Origin: Ilyonectria destructans
Taxonomy: Eukaryota > Ascomycota > Sordariomycetes > Hypocreales > Nectriaceae
Direction of reading: 5' to 3'
Length of the DNA stretch: 64,000 nt
Assembly (NCBI GenBank): GCA_020740775.1
Contig: JAHEWK010000011.1
Coordinates: forward strand, 310,001-374,000
Part shown: positions 10,863-21,640 of the stretch, piece by piece
How positions within the stretch are numbered: the stretch's first letter is position 1
Layout: each line of letters begins with the position of its first letter
Translations under genes and position numbers: made by a program
The notes under the pieces: model-generated
What the model was told of the DNA's origin: nothing
Databases searched by the model: none
Seen by the model: only the letters and a program-made list of their open reading frames with translations

Positions 10863-12980
10863 CTATTGTCCACCTTGTCTCTCAGCCCTAAACTCATAAT
10901 ATCGATCCCCTGGACTCTCTTCAACTGGCCAGCACCTGATTTTGGTCACCCTCCCGTCACCCTGCTCCATATTTACCACCCTAGTTGCTCCCGCGATGGA
11001 AGAGAATGTCATCTCGCGCTGCTTGTTTATCCCGTCCTTCTGCATTGCAAAGATGCCGTACGCTACGGCCATCGCGGCAATGGCGAACGATGCAAAGTAG
11101 ACTGAGACAAGGACTGGCCAATGATAAAAGAAGAAGGCGCCTGTTTTTTGTCGTACACATTTGTATCGTGTGTCTTCGCCGCCAACCCCTGTACCTGAGC
11201 GTCTGGTTGAGTTCGCGGCCCACGCCACGACAGCAAATTGAGGATCTGAGAGTAGAGATATAATCAAATCCTCGTAGAGACGGCGCACCTCGTGCTGTAA
11301 GTTGGGAACAGGGAGAGATTCATGTCGATCGATGAGCTTTGACGTTGTGATGAGGCCGTCTACTATAGCAGCTGGCCATGTGATTTGTCCGGCGAGTAGG
11401 TCGCGCAGCTTCTTCCCAAGGCTATGATATGCGGCAACTTGACGATACCAGCCGTAGTCTGACTTGGGAGTGACATAATTGCCGTCCGGTTTCGCATAAG
11501 TTCTATCCAGAGTCCCATCATCGCTGAGGTTTCCTGCAAACATCGTGTTGATAATCTTTCGCTTGTAATCCCGCTTGGTCACATTGAATGTCTGAATTCC
11601 CCCCGTATAGTTGAAATCAACCGTGTAGTTGGTCTCCCGGTGCTCACAGGAGAACATAACCGCAGTATAATTGCTGTTCCATGCCTTCACGCTCCTGTTG
11701 AGCTCATGTTTCTGAGTCGTGTCTTGAACGGCTGCATACCCAATCCAGATCATCGGCTCTGTTCTGAACGCACCTAAATCTGCAGGGAACGGCGGCGATT
11801 TTACAATGGCACTACCATTATGCGTTGCGATCTGCGGTCGAGCATACTCTCCCTGCTGTGTGATCGCCCGATAGCTAAAGTTTCCAGTGGGAACAATACT
11901 GTCCAGGTGAAAAGGGTCCGAGGGATCGGCTTCTTGATGCTCTTTGCAATAATATCCTGGCGCGACAAAATGAACCGTGGTTGAACAGTCCCAACCTTCG
12001 CCACAGATTTCCGCGGAAACATTTTCCTTTTGAGTTGCTCGGTTTCTAGAGATAACGCCAGAGGCAATAGCCCCAAGATAGTTGGAGGGTTGGTCCCAAT
12101 ACTCAAAAATGTCCAAGTAGGCTGGATTTTTGTCTTTGTCCCGATTCCCACCTTGATAGGTCTCATTGTATTGCGAAAGCGAAAGACCCTTCAGTGTGTT
12201 ATTTTCCGTTATCCAAGGAGTTCGCCAGCTGTCTTTGGACTCATGGGAGAAGTTTAGAGTCCGGACTGATGGGCACGTAGCGTTAGGGTCGTGAATAGTA
12301 CCCGGGACAACATCAAGCGTTGCTGACGTAAAGATGACGACGAAAGGGCTTGCCCACATATACATGGCGAGAAACATGACCAAACGAGACTTGAGCCATG
12401 CTTCTCTGTTGAAGATTTCCATGAAATTGTGAGCAGACCCGAACAGAGAGTCAATAGCTTCGACGGAGCAGCCCTTTTGGCCAACTACCCTCCAGGCTAC
12501 CTGCTGGTGGGCCATCATGACAGTGATGACGAAGTTTGCTTTGGCAACGAAGGAGATGAACTGGCCTAGACGAAGCCACCATTGTTGGTCCGTGGCCTCG
12601 CGACCATGGAGGTAATCGTAAAGAAAATGGTGACCCAGAGCACCGCTAACTCCAAGTACAAGGCCGATAATCATGGACCATTTGCTCTTGAGCGCCTTCT
12701 TCCACCAGGGTTCCGACCGGAGGAGCTTGTTTGTGCTGGAGTGAAAGACACCTAGGGTAGGGCTAGGTTCGGCCCTGTTGAAACCCATAAGGCCCATTTG
12801 GCTGTCATGTCTCGAGGTGAAGACAGGAGAGTCTCGGAGATTGGGACTCAACGGGTCAAGCCATGGGGAATGTAAATTCGAAACTGCTTCGCTCGATTGA
12901 TATGGCGACCGGGGCGATACTGGTTGCCAGTGTCGGCCGGCCGAGGGATCGGAAGGAGACAGGGGAATTTCAGACTCCAT
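10863..12980 (-). CDS. Large four-span membrane protein, function unknown
   Basis: One exon of 705 aa. A Pro/Ser-rich cytosolic-type N-terminus (about 95 aa) precedes three membrane helices at about 101-121, 138-157 and 199-220. A long region of about 400 residues with many N-glycosylation sequons (NFS, NYT, NGS, NRS) and several cysteines follows. A fourth helix lies near 640-665 (PVLVSVYFASFAIAAMAVAYG), then a short tail. The glycosylated loop should face outside the cell or the lumen. This architecture recurs as uncharacterised membrane proteins in filamentous ascomycetes, and I assign no activity. It is transcribed toward the HeLo-like gene, with about 230 bases between their stops. Confidence 0.85.
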   Translation of the reverse strand: MESEIPLSPSDPSAGRHWQPVSPRSPYQSSEAVSNLHSPWLDPLSPNLRDSPVFTSRHDSQMGLMGFNRAEPSPTLGVFHSSTNKLLRSEPWWKKALKSKWSMIIGLVLGVSGALGHHFLYDYLHGREATDQQWWLRLGQFISFVAKANFVITVMMAHQQVAWRVVGQKGCSVEAIDSLFGSAHNFMEIFNREAWLKSRLVMFLAMYMWASPFVVIFTSATLDVVPGTIHDPNATCPSVRTLNFSHESKDSWRTPWITENNTLKGLSLSQYNETYQGGNRDKDKNPAYLDIFEYWDQPSNYLGAIASGVISRNRATQKENVSAEICGEGWDCSTTVHFVAPGYYCKEHQEADPSDPFHLDSIVPTGNFSYRAITQQGEYARPQIATHNGSAIVKSPPFPADLGAFRTEPMIWIGYAAVQDTTQKHELNRSVKAWNSNYTAVMFSCEHRETNYTVDFNYTGGIQTFNVTKRDYKRKIINTMFAGNLSDDGTLDRTYAKPDGNYVTPKSDYGWYRQVAAYHSLGKKLRDLLAGQITWPAAIVDGLITTSKLIDRHESLPVPNLQHEVRRLYEDLIISLLSDPQFAVVAWAANSTRRSGTGVGGEDTRYKCVRQKTGAFFFYHWPVLVSVYFASFAIAAMAVAYGIFAMQKDGINKQREMTFSSIAGATRVVNMEQGDGRVTKIRCWPVEESPGDRYYEFRAERQGGQ

Positions 12981-15656
12981 TTCAAGGTATCACCAAGATT
13001 GGCTGGATAGTATTAAGTTGTTCAAGCAAAGGGCTTTGTCCGGACTTACAAAAGCTTCTAGGCTTAGGGATTTGAAACGAAAGAAAGCCATAAATCTATC
13101 ACAGAATCTGGCGGCTCTACTCTCGTTGCCCACGTAGCAATCGCGAAATAAGCACTAGATTTTCAGCTTCTGCGGCTAATGGTGCGGCTGTCTGTGGTGG
13201 AACGCCAGTGAAAGTCCAGACCGCACGCCAGAGCCGCACTTTTGGCCAGGAAAGCCTTGCCGCTTGCCAAGCTGAGCAGTGTTTGGCCAGTAGACTCGTA
13301 TCTCGTGATTGAGCTGCTGAGGGATGGACGAAATATAGTAGACACCATGATTCATCATCTCAGCTAATTCGTATGTATCAGCCCTTCCCAAAGCTGGACT
13401 GTTGGGCTGAAGGCGTTTCCTCCTCCACCATTTCGTGCCAAGGAAAGTCAGGCTGTGAGTGCCGGGTCCCGAGAAATAAGGCTCTAAACCTATGCAAGCT
13501 GGGAAAGGTTACGCGGCCAAAACTGCACTTGGCGAGAAAGGGAGGCAAGATAACGGATCAACAGATGGCGTTTATGTGGCTTTATCTTTCCTGTGTTTTG
13601 GTGGTCAGCTACTTGCTCATTCGCGTCCAGCAGGTAAAACAACAAAAGCGGCGAAAGCCTGGTCTCAGAGTGCGCCTAACCGCCCGATACCACCCGAGAG
13701 CGGTGTACATCCGATGGCACCAGACCGGCGTCCAGCTTAAATTTCAACCTTAAGTCAACTTTGACGATTGCTCTCTTCCTAATTGTCGAAGGGATCGAAT
13801 ATAAGGAGACGTACTCTCTCCTAAAGGCTACATATTACTTTAAGACTAGTACATCTGAGTCAAGCTTAACAATACCCAGCTCGGCTGAGCTACACCAATA
13901 ATGCATTTTCGGTGGTCTTGTTTGGCGTACACGTTGACTCTGAACTAACCACCAAACATCACTCGGGTGTTGGCCCCCAACAAGTGCACGCTCTGTCGCA
14001 CCTGAGCTGGCCACCAAGGTGGAAGGCGTTCTCCTGATAGTGCAGCCTGTAATATGCCTCGAATATTGAATGTGACACACCCTCGGGTCCAGATCAGATT
14101 GGTGGCTGTCTTTTGTAATTTTGATTCTCACCGCATTTACCAGCCGCATTGAGAGTGGGGTTGAGGACTACAGCTTACTGCATCTGCTTGCTACCAACAA
14201 AAGCAATGTGAATCGCCCTTGTTGTTCTCTGTTGCTCCTTACCGTTTTAGAGGTATGTGGCGGTCCAACTGGTGCTCACATGAGACACGGGCGAGTAATT
14301 ACTTCGCGCACATCAGTCATGCCGTCCGCGGACTAGAGTGGCTTGCGTCAAATATGAAAAATGGCATTTGAGCCATTGTGAGAGACCTGATTCTTTGTTG
14401 TGATCCTACCTGCACTATCTTCCAAGTTAATCCACCAAGTTCCCGTGAAAGAGAACGCCCAAATGCGCCCAGGTAGTACAATTGATCCGCTCGCCGGTTC
14501 GGAAGCCGATAATCCAGAAGAGGGAGCATGGGAGGCTCCACGGAAGCGACAACCGCTCCAACAGAGATGTAATAATCGTTGCCATCTCCTGCTGCGACTG
14601 CAGTGATAGGCACTAGCTGATCACCTAATGACTTTTCGAGCAGCTGGCTACGAGTCGGCTACACACCTGGCATGGGCTATCTTTGTGTTCACCCTCCAAT
14701 CTAAAAAAAATACTCTGAGAGGAAATAAGTGTCTATCTCCAGAATCCATCAGTATCAGTATCGTCGTCAATAGGTACCAATAGTCTCGGCTATCCTTGAT
14801 GCCTGTATGCCATATCTTAATATATACCGTCTGGAAGTCGCTCGCTACCCCTCTCTCATCTCGTTCGCGATGAGAGGCAGTCAGTGATATCATAATTGCT
14901 CAGACCCTGATTCTTGACGGGACAAATATTACTCCCACATCACTGGCTACAAACCGCACTTCTCCTTCCGGAGCTTCAACGTCCGAATTTTAACCTATAC
15001 CTGATTTTTCAGTCCCGGAGTCAAGACGTTAGCAGAGGAGGCAGTTGAGTTGAGTAGACTTGCCACCCTACGACCGCTTTAATATGACGTTGAACTAGAG
15101 GCTGTTGAGCTTTAGATGGGTGGGATTCAATGTTACGAGAGGAGCCACAGCAAGGCTAGCCAAAGGGGTTGTAGTGAAAGCTAGGGATATTAGTGGGGTT
15201 TAGTGGGAGAGGAATTACCTCGAGCAATGTTGATGTAAATGCTGCGCTCAATAGGAGTAAAAAATGTGGATAAAAGCCTTGGTTGCTTATCTAATAAATG
15301 TCCAAGGGTCAGTATTTAAGAGATGACGATGACGGCGGCGACTGGATGACCGGGGTCCCCGACCTACACCGGAAGTTCCAGGTCCCGGCTCCTTCGGGTT
15401 CGATGTTTGGCGATGCCTACTGGTTACTGCTAGAGATGGAGGCGTGGAGACTGACACGCTCCATCCATATTCCATTAGATCTTTAGCCGCGAGCCGAGGC
15501 AAGTCATTCCTACCCGGCCAGGCCTCACCAGAATAACCGAAGGAGATCAGCGCTTGAAGTGACTTCCAACCGTCCAGAAAAATAAGACAACAGATCATCC
15601 TTCAGAATATTCTATCATATTTAGAGATTTATTCCAATCCTATCAGCGAGCGCACC
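12981..15656. other. Intergenic, 2.7 kb
   Basis: No convincing gene. Frames at 13373-13753 (+) and 14317-14613 (-) lack motifs and credible starts. The last 60 bases are A/T-rich promoter for the iron-type dehydrogenase. Confidence 0.5.
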
Positions 15657-16919
15657 ATGGCATCAGTCGAAAATCACCACGTCTACCCAGCTAACCCGCT
15701 AGGGCCGAAACCGTTGGTGTCGTACGGCATACCGTTTCACGAAGCATGCGCATATCATGCTCAGTCCTTCGAAGCGACGCGAATTTACATCGTGGTGTCT
15801 ACATCAATCAGTAAGACCAATGCATTTCAAGACCTCAAATCTAGTTTAGACCCCGGAAAGATTATAGGCATACGCTATGGAGTAGCCCAACACACCCCCT
15901 GGGAAGACGTGTTCGCGTTGGCACAGGATCTTCGGTCAACAGAAGCAGATCTCATTATTACCCTTGGAGGAGGTTCCATAACCGACGCCGTGAAGCTGGC
16001 CAGGATCTTCGTATCCAACAACGTTTTGACAATCGAGGCCGTCGATGATTTGTTTAAAAACTGCGACCCGGTCAACCCAGGCCCAGGAGAGGTCAACCCG
16101 GCGACAATCCCCGTCATCAATGTGCCGACTACGTTATCCGGCGGCGAGTTCACACTTGTAGCTGGTGCGACCGATACGCAAACAGGTCACAAGCGCGTTA
16201 TGATGCATCAGTCCATGTGCGCCGATTTCGTTGTACTGGATCCCACGCTATCTATCAGTACGCCGGCTCGATTCTGGCTCTCGACGGGTGTTAGGGCTCT
16301 CGATCACTTTATAGAGGGCATTTATGGCAACGTGGGGGCCTTTAGGAAAGGAGTCAGTGGTGTCAGCCAGAGAGATATCGAGGGCAGCATCACCAGCGCC
16401 ATCCGAAGTCTTCTTGTAAGCCTACTCGAGACCAAAGAGAATTGGGATGGCTATAACGCCAGACTGCGTGCGTTTCTCGCCATCAAGGACTGCCCGCTTG
16501 CTGGAAATAATGGGACCGGGGCCAGTCATGGTATTGGGCACCAGCTCGGCCCTCTTGGCGTCGGGCACGGCGAAACAAGCTGCGTGATGCTGCCCTGGGT
16601 TCTCAAGTACAACTGGAAGCATGGAGATGACGAGCTGAGAGGGAAATTGCAGTTAGTGATGGACGTGTTTTGGGAAGATGAGAGACTGGCGGAGGAGCTT
16701 CGGGCACGTTGTCTCTCGCGAGAAGACGTAGACCTTGGCGACGTCGTTGGGACCTATATTAATGCTCTGGGGCTACCAAGAACGTTGGACGAGTTTGGCG
16801 TTGGAGAAGCGCAATTTAACCATCTAGCAGAAAACGCGATGCAGGACTTTTGTACTAAAGTGAATCCTGTAAAGCTGGATAAAGCGAAGGTGATTGAGAT
16901 TTTACAGATGGCGGCATAG
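15657..16919 (+). CDS. Iron-containing alcohol dehydrogenase / maleylacetate reductase-like
   Basis: An intronless gene of 420 aa with the start in an accATGg context. The NAD(P)-binding loop LGGGSITDAVK (residues about 103-113) and the PTTLSGGEFT segment are typical of the iron-type ADH superfamily and its maleylacetate-reductase branch. The Asp/His metal ligands appear in STGVRALDHFIEG and in the GASHGIGHQLG...GHGE region. Such enzymes reduce maleylacetate to 3-oxoadipate in aromatic-ring catabolism, or oxidise alcohols. Sequence alone does not settle the substrate. It converges on the berberine-bridge-type oxidase at 17130-18836, leaving about 210 bases between the stops. Confidence 0.9.
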   Translation: MASVENHHVYPANPLGPKPLVSYGIPFHEACAYHAQSFEATRIYIVVSTSISKTNAFQDLKSSLDPGKIIGIRYGVAQHTPWEDVFALAQDLRSTEADLIITLGGGSITDAVKLARIFVSNNVLTIEAVDDLFKNCDPVNPGPGEVNPATIPVINVPTTLSGGEFTLVAGATDTQTGHKRVMMHQSMCADFVVLDPTLSISTPARFWLSTGVRALDHFIEGIYGNVGAFRKGVSGVSQRDIEGSITSAIRSLLVSLLETKENWDGYNARLRAFLAIKDCPLAGNNGTGASHGIGHQLGPLGVGHGETSCVMLPWVLKYNWKHGDDELRGKLQLVMDVFWEDERLAEELRARCLSREDVDLGDVVGTYINALGLPRTLDEFGVGEAQFNHLAENAMQDFCTKVNPVKLDKAKVIEILQMAA

Positions 16920-17129
16920 CAAGGTGTTATTGTATTGACCCAGTATGTGGTGTGTTGTTACTATCATCAGACATCATAGGCATTTAGCAGTGGCAAACAA
17001 TGGGGACACTTGGCACTACACCTAGCGCCGGGAGATATAGTAATTCACACAAGTATGCATCTTCAATGTTCAAGCTATTTCGAGCCCTCCAACTATATCC
17101 GATGAGCATCGGTATTCCTTGATGAAGCC

Positions 17130-18836
17130 TTACAGAATAGCTGCTACGGCAAATGGATTGGCAGTGAAGGTCCCGTTAGGATCAGCCGCACCCCTTGCCT
17201 TGCCCAATCTCTGGTACTTTTCTGCATCGTCGTAATAAGCCTTCCAAATCTCCTGCTTACCCATGTCCCAGTCACCGTACGAGCCCCAGAGCAAACGTCT
17301 GTCTTGCTTACTGAAGGAGCTCGTGGGACCAACCATGACCGAGTCGTTCTTGGACTGCCATGCTTGAGCATACTTCTTGGATTGTTCATCGGCGTTATGA
17401 AAACAGTCCAACGTCTGTACCACCGTGGAATCCCTCCAACTGTAGGATGTTCCATTACCCTTGTTTGCATAGAATTGCGATTCGTTACCTCCAAAGCATT
17501 GGATCTGGACAGAAAGCTTGCAGTTGAGATAGACTTCGTAGTCCTTCTCTCCTGGGTTACCCTTGAGCAGCTGGTCCGGGTTGAAGATCAAGTCAATGCG
17601 CTTAGCCACAGAGACAACCCAGTTATCCTTTACGAGAGTCTTGGAGCTCGTAGCGTAGGTTCGCTTGACATAAGGGAGATCAAACTCTCGTTCTTTGGGG
17701 AAGATCCACTCTCCAGTCATTTTAGACATGTCCTCTTCGAATTCAGTGATAACGAGGGTCTGGTTCTTGAAGGAGCGCTTGAGATCGCGGAACTTGTTGA
17801 ACCAGGCATCAACACTCGCGTCGTACTTGTCTTCTTTGCTGGTAGGGCACCATTGCGCATAGACTACAATGACGGCGGGGAAGCGGCCATTGAGCCAGTC
17901 CAGAAACTCATCCGCAAGATCGTTCTTGATCTTGTCTTGAATCTTTTCCCAAATACTAGCATCCTTCAACGAGGGAAACAACGTGGTGATGGGAAAGTCC
18001 GTGCTGAGGACGCTGACGCAGAGGTCGAAGCCTCGCGGGACGATATGATCGTCTGCCATTTGTGCGACATTGGTAAGAAGCTTCCTGAAGACTTCGTCGG
18101 AGTATACCCAGAGCCCTTTGATGCCATGCGGTCCCTTGAATCCGTTTGGACCCGCAACAGTTCCCATGTAACTCTTGGCCCGGTAAACCTCGACGATATA
18201 ATGTGTGATGATGCCGAAATTGCCCGGACTGCCCCCAAGGATGCCGTAGAAAAGTTCGGCGTTGTTTTGCTTGGTGATGTCCCGGATCACGCCGTCGTGA
18301 CAGACCATGCGAATGGTCCTGATATTGTCACCAAAGAGGCCAAAGCTACGGCCAAGCTGACCATAACCACCAGTCTGACCGTGGCCACCCACACACACGG
18401 AGGCACATTGTCCGTGTGGAACAAACAGTTGGTTGTGCCTCAGATATGTGTTCAGCTCACTCATTGTGTTGCTGACACCGACATACACCAATGCTCTGTC
18501 CTGGTCGATGGGGTCACGGGGGTTCAGGATCATCAAGTCCTTGTATGTGTTGCCAAGGTCGATCTGGATGTTTTTGCCGCCGGTGGATGATGCACCACTG
18601 TACTGGTGGCCACCGCTCTTGACAGCGACGGACACTTTCTGCTCTCTGGCCCAGTTCACAGCTTTGATGACGTCGTCGTCTTGCTTCGGCTGGACAATGA
18701 GATCAGGGTACATATCATGGTCCTTTTGGTGGGAAGAGGTTGCATATTGCTCGTTGAAAAAGGAGTAGTCTTGTTGCTCGTCTGCAGTGCCATCGCGGGA
18801 GTATTGCATCCCCTCAAAATCTTGAATTCTGACCAT
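17130..18836 (-). CDS. FAD-linked oxidoreductase, berberine bridge enzyme-like (FAD_binding_4 + BBE)
   Basis: A single exon of 568 aa. Both flavin-attachment positions are present: His77 in SGGHQYSG and Cys144 in GQCASVCVGGHGQTGGYG, so bicovalent FAD is likely. The C-terminus has a BBE-domain-like ending (DPNGTFTANPFAV). No signal peptide is seen, unlike many fungal relatives that are secreted, so either the enzyme is intracellular or an upstream leader exon was missed. Family members oxidise sugars, alcohols, alkaloid precursors or polyketide intermediates with O2. Its convergent neighbour is an iron-type dehydrogenase, and the two could act on one oxidised aromatic or alcohol substrate, but this is speculative. 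Confidence 0.9.
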   Translation of the reverse strand: MVRIQDFEGMQYSRDGTADEQQDYSFFNEQYATSSHQKDHDMYPDLIVQPKQDDDVIKAVNWAREQKVSVAVKSGGHQYSGASSTGGKNIQIDLGNTYKDLMILNPRDPIDQDRALVYVGVSNTMSELNTYLRHNQLFVPHGQCASVCVGGHGQTGGYGQLGRSFGLFGDNIRTIRMVCHDGVIRDITKQNNAELFYGILGGSPGNFGIITHYIVEVYRAKSYMGTVAGPNGFKGPHGIKGLWVYSDEVFRKLLTNVAQMADDHIVPRGFDLCVSVLSTDFPITTLFPSLKDASIWEKIQDKIKNDLADEFLDWLNGRFPAVIVVYAQWCPTSKEDKYDASVDAWFNKFRDLKRSFKNQTLVITEFEEDMSKMTGEWIFPKEREFDLPYVKRTYATSSKTLVKDNWVVSVAKRIDLIFNPDQLLKGNPGEKDYEVYLNCKLSVQIQCFGGNESQFYANKGNGTSYSWRDSTVVQTLDCFHNADEQSKKYAQAWQSKNDSVMVGPTSSFSKQDRRLLWGSYGDWDMGKQEIWKAYYDDAEKYQRLGKARGAADPNGTFTANPFAVAAIL

Positions 18837-20723
18837 GATTGCTTTCTGAAGGAAGTCGAATACAGTTCGGCTGCAGTCTGTGAGGATCAGGATTTAGCTG
18901 TGAGAGCGATCCAGTCTTATACTTTTCTTAACAGCTCGCGGATCAACCTGCGTGGCAGTGCTAGTCTACATAATGGGTTTCAACTCGGCATGCGTAAGCT
19001 CAAGTGAGATACTGGTATTGATTTGGTCTTCTGCATTTGGCAACGATGACTGAGACATGGCTTGAGTTGAATGATCAGACCCTCCGTCACATGCAGCTGA
19101 CAGCCACCGCCTTTTTTAGGCAGGCTTCTACAGTTGCGAGCTTACGAGCATTGAAGTGCATAACGTCTTGTGATTAAAGGAATCGGAGTGGGGAATTTAA
19201 GCAAGGACTTATTACGAAATGGATACATTCTTGGGGCGTTCGGACAGATTGTCCTGTACAGAAGTGGAAGTTTACGTTGGGTAATAAGTCTTTGAATGGA
19301 TATGTCGCAATTTTTTAAACTCGTGACAATACAAACTGTCGAGCTCGCGTTTAGTTACTGAACTCGCAGTACCCAACAAGTGTTGCTCAATTTCATGTTC
19401 ATTCTTTTGGCAAGGCGAAAAGCAAGAGAAGTGCTGCGGCCATAACTCACATTGGTCATGGGAGAAGTAGCTTGTGTGCTTACCACACACACGGCTGAAC
19501 CGGTCGGCGGCTGATGCGAGACATCGTATAGATCACCACCGCAATAACCCCATTCGCCACACCGAGTCATCATTGGCACGACAAAAGGACTTACCCCATC
19601 AGCCAAGGTCATGGCGTAAGCACGGCAGAGACACGGGACAGCGCGGAAGTGTCCGATACGCTGGAATAGGGTCCGCATAGCAGCGATGATGCCAGGACGT
19701 CGACGCTGACGTCGCCATGAAGTGTGTCCTCGACCTGACACAGAGATTGACGAGAATGGGATAACAGTGCTGGCAGCTTTCTTATTCTGTCACCACATCC
19801 ACCATTAGAGATTGAGGGTTCTGCAATTTTGGTGGGTCTCACTCAGACTCTTCTACACGGGATAGATCATCGATACTCTTTTTTGTAGGCGAACCGGTGA
19901 AAACCGATGTACCATTAATAGGACTCCCTATCTCATTCGCTGATACGCCCGTCCGATACAAAAGCTGCCCTAACACTGTTAATGAGATGGAGAGGCTTCG
20001 GTTGTAGCTGGCACCACAACGCGTGGCAGTGGATGCAGCGGCACAAGACCTGGAGAGATCACGGCGGTGATGCGGCGGCGGCGGCGCAGTGCTTAGTGGC
20101 GGATGACTGCAGCAGCAACAAGGAGGAAGCTGCACGGTTTGAGACATAATGAGAGAAGTGTACACGCGCGCAGTGGAGCCTCTGTTGGTTTATATGGGCA
20201 ATACAACCAGGTAACGCTGAGCAATGCACATCGGTCTGGTATTAATCGCATGTCATTCTAGGTCGGAATTGCATTTACTTATACTGCAAAGCAAACTGCA
20301 CGAGCCCAGAAATCTATATCAAGTCTTATATAGCTCCTCCTATCAGGCACACAGTTTATTCTCGATGTACAGATGATAGCATTCATGAGTTCATTGCACG
20401 CGCTGGCTATTCAACTGCTGCATGATGCTAGAGTTATAGCGCGCTCCAGCGGGACAGAATTTCTACAGGGGTTTTCGGCTCGTTACAGAGAGCGTCCAGC
20501 TCCCGGGCAATTCCGGTACGAAATACACTGGGCGATTTGTTGAGACCCTAGTAGCATGGCTTGGTGTATTGGAGCGTTTGAGAACTAGCTATAGGGGCTT
20601 GTGGCATGCAACAATAGCACCAGCCTTCCAACGCGAGGAACTTTCACAGTGAACCCTTAACTCAACCATCATACCAAGACAGGAAGAGCCGTCTTAGGTC
20701 CAGTGTAACTCTGACCTTGGACC
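18837..20723. other. Intergenic, 1.9 kb
   Basis: No gene supported. Minus-strand frames at 19355-19741 and 19839-20165 are open but carry no recognisable domain. The second encodes a Cys/Pro/His cluster then a Ser-rich stretch and could be a poorly conserved gene. Confidence 0.45.
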
Positions 20724-21119
20724 CTAAAAGATAATTCCTTGCCAGTCGTGGTGCTTGAGGTCCTTCGTCTCAGAAAGAAGCTTGATCGGATCTTCAAAAT
20801 CGACATATTCTAGGTAACACTGGCTCACTGAGTAGCCTATAAGAGCCTGAGCCTCAGGATCATAAGTGCCCGTAATCTCATGGGGAATCGCCAAGAATTG
20901 GTTCTCGTCCAAACAGTACGTTCCCCTGACCATATGCATCAAGTAAATGTCGCGTCGTTCATCGGATATGTTGTTTCCAACTTCATGCCAGATGCTGCCT
21001 TTATCGATCAAGGCGTCTCCAACATTCAATTCCCCCGTCGATCAAAGAGCAGAGTTAGCAGGCCCTCGCTCATCTCCCCAAGGTTGGGAGCCAACGATGT
21101 CTTGCGTAGCTCCGTTCTC
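20724..21119 (-). pseudogene. Relic of a phytanoyl-CoA dioxygenase (PhyH) family gene, C-terminal part
   Basis: The minus strand encodes the family hallmark ENGAT followed by a degraded GSQPW (normally GSHxW), then GDALIDKGSIWH, NNISDERRDIYL and YVDFEDPIKLL. These are the C-terminal half of fungal PhyH-like Fe(II)/2-oxoglutarate oxygenases. An in-frame TGA at 21044-21042 splits the piece, and an upstream TAG near 21137 ends it. The N-terminal half is absent from the flanking sequence. The metal His of the H-x-D motif cannot be seen. The remnant is therefore a truncated, inactivated copy. The family includes enzymes in fatty-acid alpha-oxidation and in mycotoxin biosynthesis. Confidence 0.75.
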
Positions 21120-21640
21120 GTATATACACTGCTATGGCTTGAGACACGCAAAATGCTCCGAGAATTACCCCACCACGAGTGACTGAGCAGGACAGTGTTA
21201 GATATTGCGATAATACGATATCGCGCCGCTTACATTACATCTCGCAGAAGCTTCTTCGCCGTTTCTCGATACAAGAATGGTTGAGTATCTCATGCGGGAC
21301 GGTTTATGGACTGCTTGGTTAGACCACACACAATAGATCGAAAGGCGTGAACCTTAAGCCTGGGCGTATGTCTTGACGTTGGGGAGGTTGCGCGGAAGAA
21401 ACTGAGCGCAAAGACCACGGACGGGACGTGAGTGAATGAATTGAACTGTCCGTTACATGGCGCTTCACAGTGATTTTTATCTTCTATACGGTATTTTTCC
21501 AGGGTTTCTTGCATCTACAGATGAGTGATTCTATAATAGCATCCCTATTTGAGTACCGGCTGACATCCAGCTGGACTAACTAATCACTTCCAGGACGCCA
21601 GAAACCGAAGGTGATTAATGCGAGTGGTTGGGTTTCGAGA
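21120..21640. other. Intergenic, no gene supported
   Basis: Short frames only. This separates the PhyH relic from the 3' end of the ThrE-like transporter gene. Confidence 0.5.

Noticed and set aside
17304..18590. 428-codon plus-strand open frame
   Set aside because: It is antisense to the well-supported BBE oxidase and has no recognisable motif; a codon-bias shadow.
19355..20165. Two minus-strand frames that might form a gene
   Set aside because: No convincing splice junction joins them and no family is recognised.
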